From: Clostridiales bacterium
GTDB taxonomy: Bacteria > Bacillota > Clostridia > Christensenellales > Aristaeellaceae
Length of the DNA: 32,787 bases
Direction: 5' to 3'
Assembly (NCBI GenBank): GCA_004557125.1
Contig: SFET01000023.1
Coordinates: forward strand, 1-32,787
Below, one piece after another: positions 1 to 8,180 of this stretch. The stretch's first letter is position 1. The number at the start of each line of letters is the position of its first letter. A model generated the notes under the pieces. It worked only from the letters and a program-made list of their open reading frames with translations, did no database searches and was not told the origin of the DNA. The position numbers and the translations under genes were made by a program.

Positions 1-12
1 CTCCGCCCATTG

Positions 13-44
13 GTTCAATTATCGCACTTCTGTGCCAATTGAAC
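13..44. repeat. Inverted repeat / hairpin upstream of the creatininase gene
   Basis: GTTCAATT (13-20) is the exact complement of AATTGAAC (37-44). Inside it, GCAC (24-27) pairs with GTGC (32-35) around a TTCT loop, so the whole 32 bases fold into one stem with a small internal bulge. No T-run follows, so it is a poor intrinsic terminator. It could be an operator for the downstream gene or the tail of an upstream unit cut off by the window edge. Confidence 0.5.
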
Positions 45-107
45 AAGTCCTTTCGAGGGTATGGGCCCCTCTCAAAACCCAAATACATTATACAAGGAGA
101 TTGTACC

Positions 108-866
108 ATGGCAAACAACGAACTGCTGAAGCTGACCTCCCATCAGGTGCGGGAGCGCAATTTCAAAAAGGCGATTCTGGCCGTCGGCTCCTGCGAGGCC
201 CACGGCCCGCACCTTGCGGAGGGCACCGATACGCTGGTTTCCTACATGCTGGCCTGCAAGGTCGCCGATCGCTTTGACGACATGCTGGTGCTGCCGCCCA
301 TCACCGTGGGTTACAGCGGCCACTACGATTCCTTCCCCTTCACTCTCACCATGAGCTATGACACCATCACCGCCGTGATCTACGACAATCTGGAGTCCTG
401 CATGCGCAACGGCATGAACAAGGTCTACATCGTCAACGGCCACGACGGCAACATCGCACCCATCGAGATCGCCTCCCGCAAGATCAAGGAGAAGTATCCC
501 GAGGCGCGCATCGTGTCCATGGACCGCTGGTGGGTCGCCGCCGGTCAGCTGCTGCCGGAGGGCACCTTCGAGGTCATGAACGGCGAGGGCCATGCGGGCG
601 AGGGCGAGTCCTCCATCGCGTACTACCTCTATCCCCAGTGGAACGAGCCGGAGCTGGCCAAGGGCTATGTGCCGGACAAGCTGCCGAAGTTCTCCGAGGT
701 CAAGTGGGACTTCTCCGAGCTCACCAACTCCGCTGCCACCGGCGATCCCACCAAGGCGACCGTCGAGAAGGGCCGCATGATGACCGAGGTTCTGGTGGAC
801 TGCATGGAGCGCGAGATCAAGGCGCTGGATGCCATCAATTGGGACTATCGCACCACGGGCATCTGA
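108..866 (+). CDS. Creatininase-family metal-dependent amidohydrolase
   Basis: A 252-residue protein. The ATG at 108 is chosen because AAGGAGA (94-100) lies 7 bases upstream; the in-frame upstream start has no such site. Family motifs are visible. SCEAHGPHLAEGTD (residues 28-41) matches the GSxEqHGpHLPxgTD metal site. GYSGHYDSFP (68-77), NGHDGN (110-115) and HAGEGESS (162-169) are the other conserved blocks, and E30, H35, D41 and E167 are the likely metal ligands. The family (creatininase, MftE, ArfB and others) cleaves amide bonds in cyclic or small amide substrates in the cytoplasm. The length is typical. An asparaginase follows 84 bases downstream on the same strand, suggesting joint use of amide-containing compounds. 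The substrate cannot be told from sequence; creatinine itself is not implied. Confidence 0.88.
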   Translation: MANNELLKLTSHQVRERNFKKAILAVGSCEAHGPHLAEGTDTLVSYMLACKVADRFDDMLVLPPITVGYSGHYDSFPFTLTMSYDTITAVIYDNLESCMRNGMNKVYIVNGHDGNIAPIEIASRKIKEKYPEARIVSMDRWWVAAGQLLPEGTFEVMNGEGHAGEGESSIAYYLYPQWNEPELAKGYVPDKLPKFSEVKWDFSELTNSAATGDPTKATVEKGRMMTEVLVDCMEREIKALDAINWDYRTTGI

Positions 867-878
867 TTTGCATGGGCT

Positions 879-930
879 GCAGGGAGCGGACGTGAGCTTT
901 GACGTGCGTTCCCTGCGCGCTTTTGCGCAG
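879..930 (+). other. Paired hairpins between creatininase and asparaginase genes
   Basis: Bases 879-893 (GCAGGGAGCGGACGT) pair with 902-916 (ACGTGCGTTCCCTGC), with one G-T wobble, one G-G mismatch and an 8-base loop. A second, alternative hairpin, CTGCGC (913-918) with GCGCAG (925-930), overlaps its 3' arm, so the two cannot form fully together. No long T-run follows. It may be a processing site, a weak attenuator or a degenerate terminator. Confidence 0.45.
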
Positions 931-950
931 AAAAACTGGGGAGAATCAAG

Positions 951-1952
951 ATGAAATCAGTGCTGCTGCTCACCACGGGTGGGACCATCGCCTCCAGGCG
1001 CGGCACGGATGGTCTGTGTCCGCAGATGCATCCGGACGAGCTGCTTGCGTATGTGGAGGGCCTGCGGGAGTACTTTCACATCGACACCCGGGAGCTTCTG
1101 AACCTGGACAGCTCCAACATTCAGGCCGACGAGTGGCTCACCATCGCCCGATCGATCTTCGAGGCGCTGCCGAAGTACGATGGCATCGTCGTCACCCACG
1201 GCACCGACACCATGGCCTACACGGCCTCCATGGTCAGCTTCATACTGCAGTACCTGCGCAAGCCGGTGGTGTTTACGGGCTCACAGATGCCCATCGACAA
1301 CCTGCTCACCGACGCGCGCAACAACCTGTACACTGCCTTCGCCGCGGTGGATTGCGGCATTCCGGGCGTCAGCGTGGCCTTCAACCGCAAGGTGATCGCC
1401 GGCTGCCGGGCCGTGAAGGTGCGCACCATGGGCTTTGAGGCCTTCGAGAGCGTGAACGCGGGCTATCTGGGCGAGGTGTTTTCCGACGGCATGCATCCCA
1501 ACGTGGAGATCCCCGATGCCCTCACGGCGGCGCAGCCGGTTCGGCTGTGTGACCGCATCTGCCGGGACGTGTTCCTGCTCAAGCTCATCCCGGGCACCAA
1601 TCCGGAGGTGCTCAGGCTGCTGCGGCAGCTCAACTACCGGGGCATCGTGATCGAGGCCTTCGGCGTGGGCGGCATGCAGTTCGTCCGCACGAGCATGCTG
1701 GAGCAGCTGAAGGCGCTGACGGAGGAGGGCGTCTCGGTGGTGGTGTGCAGCCAGTGCCTCTATGAGACCAGCGATTTGGGCATCTACGAGGTGGGGACGA
1801 AGCTGCTCTCCTGTGGGGTGATTTCCGCCCGGGACATGACCACGGAGGCGGTGGTCACCAAGCTCATGTGGGCGCTGGGACAGACGGAGGATCCCGACGA
1901 GGTGCGCCGGATCTTTCAGACCAACTACTGTGGCGAGATCAAGCTGGCCTGA
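951..1952 (+). CDS. ansA: Type I (cytoplasmic) L-asparaginase
   Basis: A 333-residue enzyme hydrolysing L-asparagine to aspartate and ammonia. The N-terminal TTGGTIAS motif (residues 8-15) carries the catalytic threonine T12. THGTDTMAYTA (82-92) supplies the second catalytic threonine and the aspartate of the Thr-Lys-Asp triad. GSQMP and the TDARNN segment are also family-typical. There is no signal peptide, which fits the cytoplasmic type I enzyme. The start at 951 is set by a GGGGAG ribosome-binding site about 6 bases upstream. The gene lies behind the creatininase-like gene and is probably cotranscribed with it, ending at the terminator at 1992-2032. A related glutaminase-asparaginase or the GatD amidase subunit is possible, but the length and lack of extra domains favour asparaginase. 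Confidence 0.9.
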   Translation: MKSVLLLTTGGTIASRRGTDGLCPQMHPDELLAYVEGLREYFHIDTRELLNLDSSNIQADEWLTIARSIFEALPKYDGIVVTHGTDTMAYTASMVSFILQYLRKPVVFTGSQMPIDNLLTDARNNLYTAFAAVDCGIPGVSVAFNRKVIAGCRAVKVRTMGFEAFESVNAGYLGEVFSDGMHPNVEIPDALTAAQPVRLCDRICRDVFLLKLIPGTNPEVLRLLRQLNYRGIVIEAFGVGGMQFVRTSMLEQLKALTEEGVSVVVCSQCLYETSDLGIYEVGTKLLSCGVISARDMTTEAVVTKLMWALGQTEDPDEVRRIFQTNYCGEIKLA

Positions 1953-1991
1953 GCGCCGCGGGACGTCGTCATATTGCGCGGCGGAGTGTAA

Positions 1992-2032
1992 AAAACAGCC
2001 CGGATCGGTTCCAAATCGATCCGGGCTGTTTT
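1992..2032. terminator. Bidirectional intrinsic terminator
   Basis: AACAGCCCGGATCG (1994-2007) pairs perfectly with 2017-2030 around a 9-base loop. An A-run precedes and a T-run follows, so it works in both directions. It closes the asparaginase gene on + and the lipoprotein gene on minus, which converge here. Confidence 0.92.
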
Positions 2033-2057
2033 GTATGCCTGCGTTGACGAGCGGCGG

Positions 2058-3866
2058 TCAGTCGTCCTTTTCCAGAACGTCGCTCGCATCGCTGAGCAGG
2101 TAGGACAGCAACGCAGGGCAGACCTCGCCGTCGTCGGTGAGGGAGAGCTGCTGCTGAATCTCAACGATGGCCGCGCGCGTGGCATCGTCGAAGGTTCCGC
2201 TGACCTGCTTCTTCGTGAGATAATTCAGTTCCCGCAGGCGTTTCTGCAGGGCGTCCAGCGCGTCGCCGGTGTCGCCCGTGCGCAGGGTCGGATAGACCAG
2301 ATCCTCCCGCGCATAGACCATGCCGCTGCGGGGCGCCGCTTCAGAGTTGATGAATTCTAGCAGCGATTCGTCCACGGTGCCGTCGGGATCCAGGCCCAGG
2401 GAGGTCTGTACGGTGGAGACCGCGCGCGCGGTGAGCGCATCGTAGTTGCCGGTGAGGGAGGTGATGTAGCCCAGCTCCGTCAGCCGGTTCTGCAATTCAA
2501 GCACTGCATCCGAGCTGCTGCCCACGCCGAGGATCTCGCCGGCATCCTGTGCAGGCGCTTCTGCGGTCTGCACATCTGCTGCTGCCACCTCGGGCACGGG
2601 CGTATCCTCCGGCGCGACGGCGCTCAGGTTCTGCATGGTCTCGCCGTCGATGTTCAGCGCGAAGGAGGCGTTGAGCACGGCCTGCACGTAGGCGCTGGCG
2701 ATGCCGGTTTCGTCCATGCCGTTGCGGTTCTGGAACAGGCGGATGGAGGCGGTGGTGGCGCTGCCGTACTCGCCGTTGGGCGCACCGGAGGCGAAGCCCA
2801 GGGCGATGAGGCGGTTCTGCAGCGCATAGACCTCCTCGCCGCTGGCGCCCTCGATGAGGTTGGAATACTGGCTGCCGATGGTGCTGAAATCCGGCGCATA
2901 TTCGCTCTGAAGCATCGCTTGCAGCTCCGTGGTCACGGAACCGGAGGGAAGCTGTCCGCAGGCCTCCTCGAAGAGCTTGATGGCGATCTCCGTGCGCTTG
3001 TCCAGCTCGCCGGTGGCCTCGCCGCTGAGGTAGCCCAGATCGATGAGCCGCTGCTGGATATCCGCCAGCGAGCGCAGCTCGGCAACGACGCTCGTCTGGG
3101 CGCCGTCGCCCTCGTAGGTGCGCGCGGAGTCGGAGTAGAGCTCCTTCTGCATGGCCACGTTGGCCACTTCGTCGGCGGTCAGGCCGTAGGCCTCGTAGAA
3201 GAGCATGACGGCGTTGGCGGTCTCGTTGTCAAAGATGCCGGTCAGCTCGTCGATGGGATAGCCCAGGTTCTTCAGGCGCTGCTGCAGGGCATAGACCGAG
3301 CTGCCCACGTCGCCGCGCTGAAGCACCTTGTACTGGGCGATGACGGCCTTGTTGTAGGCGTCGCTGCCGTAGATCAGGGCGTCCGATGCGAACAGGCGCG
3401 TCTGCAGCTCCGACGTGGCGACGCCGGTCTGCATGGTGCCGTAGGTCTGCTCGAAGCGGCGCACGGCCTGCTCCGTATCGCTGTCAAAGATGCCGGAGAC
3501 GCCTGAGGTGTAGTAGCCCAGCTCCTGCAGGCGGTTCTGCAGCGCCTGCACCGCAAGACCGGTGTTGCCCAGGCGCAGGGACTTGTAATTGCCCGTGGAT
3601 TCCGAGCTGGATTCCGCCGCGGAGTTCAGCAGGGCGGAGGCGTCATTTACGGTAACGCCGCCCTCCGAATCGATCACCAGCGCCTCCGTCTCCTCCTTAA
3701 AGGCCGGGGGCGGCGTGACCGTGGCGTAGGGCAGGGAGATGTCGATGTCATAATTTGCCTCCGCTGTCAGTATGCTCTCGTCGAGCTGGGCGTCACAGCC
3801 GCTCAGCGTCAGGCAGAACACCAGAATCCCGCCGGCGAGGGCGAGGCGCGTATATTTGCGGTTCAT
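2058..3866 (-). CDS. Lipoprotein with six peptidoglycan-binding repeats
   Basis: A 602-residue exported lipoprotein. Residues 1-24 form a signal peptide ending in the lipobox LSGC, so C24 would be lipid-modified and the protein anchored to the outer face of the membrane. After a low-complexity Ser/Thr/Glu-rich stretch, six PG_binding_1-like modules follow at about residues 97-143, 181-226, 270-310, 338-385, 445-490 and 525-575. Each shows the pattern GxxVxxLQxRLxxLGY...G.FD..T..AV..FQ. A Pro/Glu/Ala-rich linker lies near residues 410-440. No catalytic domain (amidase, L,D-transpeptidase, NlpC/P60) is visible, so the likely role is cell-wall tethering or scaffolding. The start is supported by GGAGGT (complement of 3871-3876). 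It has its own promoter and lies downstream of the membrane-protein gene. Confidence 0.85.
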   Translation of the reverse strand: MNRKYTRLALAGGILVFCLTLSGCDAQLDESILTAEANYDIDISLPYATVTPPPAFKEETEALVIDSEGGVTVNDASALLNSAAESSSESTGNYKSLRLGNTGLAVQALQNRLQELGYYTSGVSGIFDSDTEQAVRRFEQTYGTMQTGVATSELQTRLFASDALIYGSDAYNKAVIAQYKVLQRGDVGSSVYALQQRLKNLGYPIDELTGIFDNETANAVMLFYEAYGLTADEVANVAMQKELYSDSARTYEGDGAQTSVVAELRSLADIQQRLIDLGYLSGEATGELDKRTEIAIKLFEEACGQLPSGSVTTELQAMLQSEYAPDFSTIGSQYSNLIEGASGEEVYALQNRLIALGFASGAPNGEYGSATTASIRLFQNRNGMDETGIASAYVQAVLNASFALNIDGETMQNLSAVAPEDTPVPEVAAADVQTAEAPAQDAGEILGVGSSSDAVLELQNRLTELGYITSLTGNYDALTARAVSTVQTSLGLDPDGTVDESLLEFINSEAAPRSGMVYAREDLVYPTLRTGDTGDALDALQKRLRELNYLTKKQVSGTFDDATRAAIVEIQQQLSLTDDGEVCPALLSYLLSDASDVLEKDD

Positions 3867-3926
3867 GAAAACCTCCGAACGCAGAGGCGCCGAATCCGAC
3901 GCTTTCTACGATAATCTTCCAATTCT

Positions 3927-3955
3927 ATTGTAACGCAAGCGGCGCGCAAACACAA
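3927..3955 (-). promoter_or_regulatory. Sigma-A-type promoter for the lipoprotein gene
   Basis: On the minus strand, TTGTGT (complement of 3950-3955) and TACAAT (complement of 3927-3932) are separated by 17 bases. The -10 lies about 60 bases upstream of the lipoprotein start. Confidence 0.6.
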
Positions 3956-3974
3956 GCGCATTCCCGAAGTTTAA

Positions 3975-5972
3975 TCAATCTGCCAAAGAATCCGCAACAG
4001 TCAGCTCCGCGTCTCCCAGCGCGCGCAGGGCGTCCTCTTCGTCCCGGGCGAAGATGCGCACGCCGCCTTCGTCGTAGATCAGGTAGCAGTTCTGGAGGAA
4101 CCATGCCTCGTCGGCGCTGAAGTTTGCCCGCTCGTGTCCGGAGATGTAGATGTAGTCCACGCCGTATTCCTCGAAAAGATCGGCGCTCTCGCCGGGATGG
4201 GCGAGCATCTGCGCCTCAGCGCTGCGCTCCTCGGTGGTGTCGAAGCCGTGGTAGTAGAGGTAACTGCCTGTGCCGCACACGATGTGTCGCCCGGCGAGGG
4301 CAGCCACGGCGTTGTTGTGCTGATCCCCGGTGAGAATCATCGCGTCGGCGGGGAGGTTTTCATCGATGAAGGACGCCGCCTGCACCTCCTCCGCACCGAA
4401 GAGCTGGTAGTTCGATACGACCTCGCGCCCGATGGACAGTGCGCCCGACAGGGTGGATGCGCCGATGAACAGCGCCGCCAGCATCGCGCGGCCGTGCACA
4501 CCCCGCAGCTTCTCCCACAGCTGCAAGAGGTATAGCGCTACCGCCGGCAGCATAATCATATATGCCACGTAAAACAGCTTGTTGTTGTCGTAGGGATTGG
4601 GCTGGAACTGGATGCACTCGGCCACGGCATAGATCGCCAGCGCGCCCAGCGAGAGCGCGCGCAGCATGCCGCCCTTGCGCATGCTCAGGGCCGCGGGCAG
4701 CATCAGCAGGTATACCAGCCCCACATTCTTGATCCAGAACCAGAAGTAGCCGTCGATCAGGCAACCGTCGCCCTGGTTGTTGACCCAGTTGAAGCGAAAG
4801 CCCAGGCTGCCGCCGCCCGTGGTCTGGGGGAAGGTCCAGGTCAGCAGCTGGGGCAGCGCGATAAGCAGCGCGATGCCGCCGTAGCACAGATAGCAGCGCA
4901 GGCGGCGCAGGCGATCCCGCGCGGACGCGCGCAGCACCCGGCTCAGCAGTACGCCGCCGCTCAAGAGCCCCAGGGCGAAGAAGGAGTGGGTGTGCACCAT
5001 GGGCATCAGCCCGGCCCAGACGCCCAGCAGCGCGAAGCGGCGCAGATCCCGGCTGCGCACGGCGTCCAGCAGCATGAACAGCGCCGGCAGCAGCACCATC
5101 CAGCCCGTCAGCAGCGTCCGCTGGGGGATCATCATGTCGCAGATCACGTTCACCCAGCGCAGGTTCAGATCCGGCATGTTCGTCGGGGTCTGATAGAAGC
5201 CGGTGAACACGTTCTTCAGCGCCGTGGGATCCTTCATTGCGCCGTCAAAGACGTAGAGGAAGCCCAGGCCGCCGTTGAAAAACATCAGCACGTAGGCCAG
5301 CACCACCGCGGCGCTTTTATGGGTCAGCTCCCAGACAAAGAGCACAAAGCCGGTGTAGACCAGCGCCATCATCAGCGTGCCGGTGAGGGTGAAGGACAGG
5401 GCGAGGTCGCTGCCCAGCAGCAGCATCGAGGTCACCATGCTGTCCGCAAGGAAGGGATAGCCCAGCAGCGTGCCCGGAAGTATGGTGTAGTCCGGCGGGA
5501 AGGAGGCGTTGCGCAATCCGGTGGCGATGCCCAGGTGCAGGCACAGATCCCCGTAGGTGGACTGGCCCACGTACAGTGCGCCGTCGACGTTGCGCAGTAC
5601 GTGGGTGTACTGCAGATAGCCGGAGAGCAGCACCAATGGCACGATCAGTACGATGGGCAGCCAGGCGGGCATGCCGCCCAGAAAGCCCGGACCCGTGTGC
5701 ACGCCTTCCAGCAGCGGCGCGCCCCTGCGAATGAAGCGCTTGCCCCAGGTGGCCAGTGCCGCGAGCAGCGCCGCAGAGAGTATGGCCAGCAGCTGTGCCG
5801 TGCGCGTGAAATCCAGAACGTATGCAAAGGGAACCGGCAGCCACATCATCAGCATCAGTCCCATGCACAGGCCCAGCCACAGCCGCACAAGGCCGCTGCG
5901 GTGGGAAAACAGCGCGTCACAGATGATCACGCCGCAAAGCAAAAAGCCGGATAACAGCAAAATTCCACCCAT
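3975..5972 (-). CDS. Polytopic membrane protein, possible GT-C-type glycosyltransferase
   Basis: About 665 residues. The ATG at 5972 is preferred because AGGAG lies 5 bases upstream; an in-frame start 13 codons earlier has no such site. The first roughly 540 residues contain about 11-13 hydrophobic segments. A first-loop region near residue 140 carries NVDGALYVGQ followed by YGDLCLHLG, an acidic and histidine-containing loop. The C-terminal 120 residues are soluble (PADAMILTGD, GVDYIYISGHE), a layout common in GT-C enzymes and YfhO/DUF2298-like proteins that transfer sugars from lipid-linked donors on the outer membrane face. This assignment rests on topology and general resemblance only; no family signature is certain. 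The lipoprotein gene follows on the same strand with its own promoter. Confidence 0.6.
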   Translation of the reverse strand: MGGILLLSGFLLCGVIICDALFSHRSGLVRLWLGLCMGLMLMMWLPVPFAYVLDFTRTAQLLAILSAALLAALATWGKRFIRRGAPLLEGVHTGPGFLGGMPAWLPIVLIVPLVLLSGYLQYTHVLRNVDGALYVGQSTYGDLCLHLGIATGLRNASFPPDYTILPGTLLGYPFLADSMVTSMLLLGSDLALSFTLTGTLMMALVYTGFVLFVWELTHKSAAVVLAYVLMFFNGGLGFLYVFDGAMKDPTALKNVFTGFYQTPTNMPDLNLRWVNVICDMMIPQRTLLTGWMVLLPALFMLLDAVRSRDLRRFALLGVWAGLMPMVHTHSFFALGLLSGGVLLSRVLRASARDRLRRLRCYLCYGGIALLIALPQLLTWTFPQTTGGGSLGFRFNWVNNQGDGCLIDGYFWFWIKNVGLVYLLMLPAALSMRKGGMLRALSLGALAIYAVAECIQFQPNPYDNNKLFYVAYMIMLPAVALYLLQLWEKLRGVHGRAMLAALFIGASTLSGALSIGREVVSNYQLFGAEEVQAASFIDENLPADAMILTGDQHNNAVAALAGRHIVCGTGSYLYYHGFDTTEERSAEAQMLAHPGESADLFEEYGVDYIYISGHERANFSADEAWFLQNCYLIYDEGGVRIFARDEEDALRALGDAELTVADSLAD

Positions 5973-6026
5973 AGAAACTCCTGACCGACGTGCGCACCGG
6001 GCGCAGGTCACAAAATCCTATCTTAT

Positions 6027-6056
6027 ATTATAGCATTGCCTCTGAAACAATGTAAA
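6027..6056 (-). promoter_or_regulatory. Promoter for the polytopic membrane protein
   Basis: On the minus strand, TTTACA (complement of 6051-6056) is followed after 18 bases by a consensus TATAAT (complement of 6027-6032), about 55 bases upstream of the ATG at 5972. Confidence 0.7.
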
Positions 6057-6199
6057 GGGCGTCGCGGAAATTGTGCGCAAAATGCCCCGGAGAATGCGTG
6101 CGAAGCCGAATTTATTTTACAAAATAATGAACAATTATTTCTGAATAGAACGAAATATTACTGAAAATAGTCATTTTTGTGCAGAAAGGCGCATAATCG

Positions 6200-6228
6200 T
6201 TGAACTGTGTCGATTTATAGTATAAAAT
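6200..6228 (+). promoter_or_regulatory. Promoter for the Ig-like surface protein
   Basis: TTGAAC (6200-6205) and TAAAAT (6223-6228) are separated by 17 bases, and the -10 ends 41 bases before the GTG start at 6270. The surrounding region 6012-6269 is AT-rich and otherwise holds no gene. Confidence 0.6.
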
Positions 6229-6269
6229 AAGAATGATTATTGGGATCATTGGATTGGGAGGACGACTCC

Positions 6270-6740
6270 GTGAAGCGAGGAATAAAGCGTATTATCGCAT
6301 GGATGGCCGTGATGGCGCTGCTGCTGAGTGCATATGCTCTGGCAGACGGTGTGATTTCCACAACCGTTGTGATGCGCGTTTCCCACATGACGCAGAATGC
6401 GGTGGTGGATGCCGGTGAGGACCTCTCCATGGAGGTTCAGATCGATGGCGTGGAGCCCGCCTCCTATCAGTGGTATTTTGAGGACGAGGCCATCGAGGGC
6501 GCAAATCAGAAGGTGTACAACATCGTCAACGCCCAGGTGGAGAACAGCGGCGTGTATCGCATGGAGGCCTTCGATGCCGAGGGCAGGATGCTGGTGAGCA
6601 TGGACATCAGCGCCCGCGTGATCGGCAAGGCCGTGCCCCAGTCGGGCGATCGCTCCATGCCGGTGGGCGTGGCGGCGGCGGTGTTCGCGGCGGCTGCGCT
6701 GGCCCTTGTGGCGATGTTCTGCCGCAGAAAGAGGGCGTAA
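6270..6740 (+). CDS. Small secreted Ig-like protein with a degenerate cell-wall sorting signal
   Basis: A 156-residue protein starting at GTG 6270, chosen because GGGAGGA lies 7 bases upstream and a clean signal peptide (residues 1-26) follows directly. Residues 40-118 resemble a single immunoglobulin-like fold: SYQWYFEDEAIEG (65-77) followed by ENSGVYRMEAFD (91-102), the usual W and D/SGxY landmarks, without the disulfide cysteines. The C-terminus has the three parts of a sortase signal: VPQSG (122-126, compare LPQTG), a hydrophobic stretch (131-150), and a basic tail CRRKRA. It is therefore probably exposed on the cell surface, either sortase-linked or held by the C-terminal membrane segment. 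No sortase gene is in the window. A strong terminator follows. Confidence 0.7.
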   Translation: MKRGIKRIIAWMAVMALLLSAYALADGVISTTVVMRVSHMTQNAVVDAGEDLSMEVQIDGVEPASYQWYFEDEAIEGANQKVYNIVNAQVENSGVYRMEAFDAEGRMLVSMDISARVIGKAVPQSGDRSMPVGVAAAVFAAAALALVAMFCRRKRA

Positions 6741-6773
6741 GACCGGTGGAAATGCCGGGCTGAAAGCTGTAAC

Positions 6774-6811
6774 AAAAATAGTGATCCGCTTGCGCAGGTC
6801 ACTATTTTTTT
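6774..6811 (+). terminator. Intrinsic terminator after the Ig-like gene
   Basis: AAAAATAGTGA (6774-6784) pairs with TCACTATTTTT (6799-6809), extended inward by two further pairs, and the stem ends in a T7 run. It isolates the Ig-like gene from tgt. Confidence 0.9.
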
Positions 6812-6935
6812 CGGAAGGGGCGCGCGGCGGGTGCTGCCGAAGCTGCGGCGGCGCTTCCGGCGGATGGAAACATGGTTTTGCGCGCATGCTGAAATCGGAA
6901 GCGCGTTGCCTGCGAAGGAACCGGAGGAAGATGAA

Positions 6936-8060
6936 ATGGAGAAACCCTTTGAATTTGAACTGTTGCACGTGTGCAAGCAGACCGGCGCGCGGCGCGGCAG
7001 GCTGCACACGCCCCACGGCGTGATCGAAACGCCGATCTTCATGCCCGTGGGCACTCAGGCCAGTGTCAAGACCATGACGCCGGACGAGCTGAAGGACTGC
7101 GGCGCGCAGATCATCCTGTCCAACACCTATCATCTGCACCTGCGCCCGGGCGAGGAGCTGGTGAAGAAGGCGGGCGGCCTGCATTCCTTCATGAACTGGG
7201 ATCGCCCGATCCTCACCGACAGCGGCGGATTTCAGGTGTTCTCGCTGGCGGATCTGCGCAAGCTGAACGACGAGGGCGTGGAGTTCCGTTCCCATCTGGA
7301 CGGCAGCAAGCGCTTCATCTCGCCGGAGATTTCCGTGCAGATTCAGGAGGCGCTGGGCTCGGACATCGCCATGCAGTTTGACGAGTGCTCGCCCTATCCC
7401 TGCGACTACAACCGCGCAAAGGACGCGATGTACCGCACGCTGCGCTGGCTGGAGCGGTGCATGAAGGCCAAGACGAGGGAGGATCAGGCGCTGTTCGGCA
7501 TCGTGCAGGGCGCGTTCTACTCCGATCTGCGCATCGAGTGCGCCAAGGAGATGGCAAAGCTCGATCTGCCCGGCTTCGGCATCGGCGGACTCTCCGTGGG
7601 CGAGCCCAAGGAGGTCATGTACGAGATGCTGGACAAGATGATGCCCTACATGCCGGAGAACAAGCCGCGCTATCTGATGGGCGTGGGCTCCCCGGACTGC
7701 CTGATCGAGGGCGTGCTGCGGGGCGTGGACATGTTCGACTGCGTGCTGGCCACCCGCGTGGCCCGCAACGGCACGGTGTTCACCCATGACGGCCGCCTGG
7801 TGGTGCGCAACGCGAAGTACGCCGAGGACTTCGGCCCGCTGGATCCGGACTGCGACTGCTACACCTGCAGGAACTTCAGCCGCGCCTACATCCGCCACCT
7901 GTTCAAGGCGGGGGAGATTCTGCCGCTGCGGCTGAACACCATCCACAACATCTACTTCCTGACCCACATGATGACCGAAATGCGTGAGGCCATCGAAAAC
8001 GACTGTCTGCTGGACTGGGCGAACGCCTTCTACGCGCGCCACGGCCGCGGCAACTGGTAA
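6936..8060 (+). CDS. tgt: Queuine tRNA-ribosyltransferase (tRNA-guanine transglycosylase)
   Basis: A 374-residue enzyme that exchanges guanine-34 of GUN-anticodon tRNAs for the queuosine precursor preQ1 in the cytoplasm. The start at ATG 6936 is set by GGAGGA (6923-6928), 7 bases upstream. TDSGGFQVFS (94-103) carries the general acid-base D95. MFDCVLATR (266-274) carries nucleophile D268. The zinc site is C306, C308 and C311 (CDCYTC) with H337 in the NTIHN motif. Length and motif order are typical of the bacterial enzyme. One small departure is LATR where many homologues have LPTR. yajC follows, a common pairing in bacteria, although here yajC has its own promoter. No queA or other queuosine gene lies within the window. 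Confidence 0.97.
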   Translation: MEKPFEFELLHVCKQTGARRGRLHTPHGVIETPIFMPVGTQASVKTMTPDELKDCGAQIILSNTYHLHLRPGEELVKKAGGLHSFMNWDRPILTDSGGFQVFSLADLRKLNDEGVEFRSHLDGSKRFISPEISVQIQEALGSDIAMQFDECSPYPCDYNRAKDAMYRTLRWLERCMKAKTREDQALFGIVQGAFYSDLRIECAKEMAKLDLPGFGIGGLSVGEPKEVMYEMLDKMMPYMPENKPRYLMGVGSPDCLIEGVLRGVDMFDCVLATRVARNGTVFTHDGRLVVRNAKYAEDFGPLDPDCDCYTCRNFSRAYIRHLFKAGEILPLRLNTIHNIYFLTHMMTEMREAIENDCLLDWANAFYARHGRGNW

Positions 8061-8116
8061 ACCGCAGCTCCAAGGTTAAATTTAGTGGAAACGTTCGTTT
8101 TTTCGCCTGCGTTACG

Positions 8117-8145
8117 TTGTAAATGCTGGAAAAGTTGGGTATAAT
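8117..8145 (+). promoter_or_regulatory. Promoter for yajC
   Basis: TTGTAA (8117-8122), a 17-base spacer, and a perfect TATAAT (8140-8145) lie 35 bases before the yajC start. Confidence 0.85.
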
Positions 8146-8180
8146 AAACAGGTATACAGATATAAAGGAGCGTACAATTC

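Noticed and set aside
6812..6935. A preQ1 riboswitch in front of tgt
   Set aside because: No preQ1-type A-rich pseudoknot tail or conserved loop could be found; only GC-rich partial hairpins are present.
6246..8042. A 598-codon open frame on the minus strand opposite tgt
   Set aside because: It spans a clear terminator and the Ig-like gene on the other strand, and its composition is that of an antisense frame.
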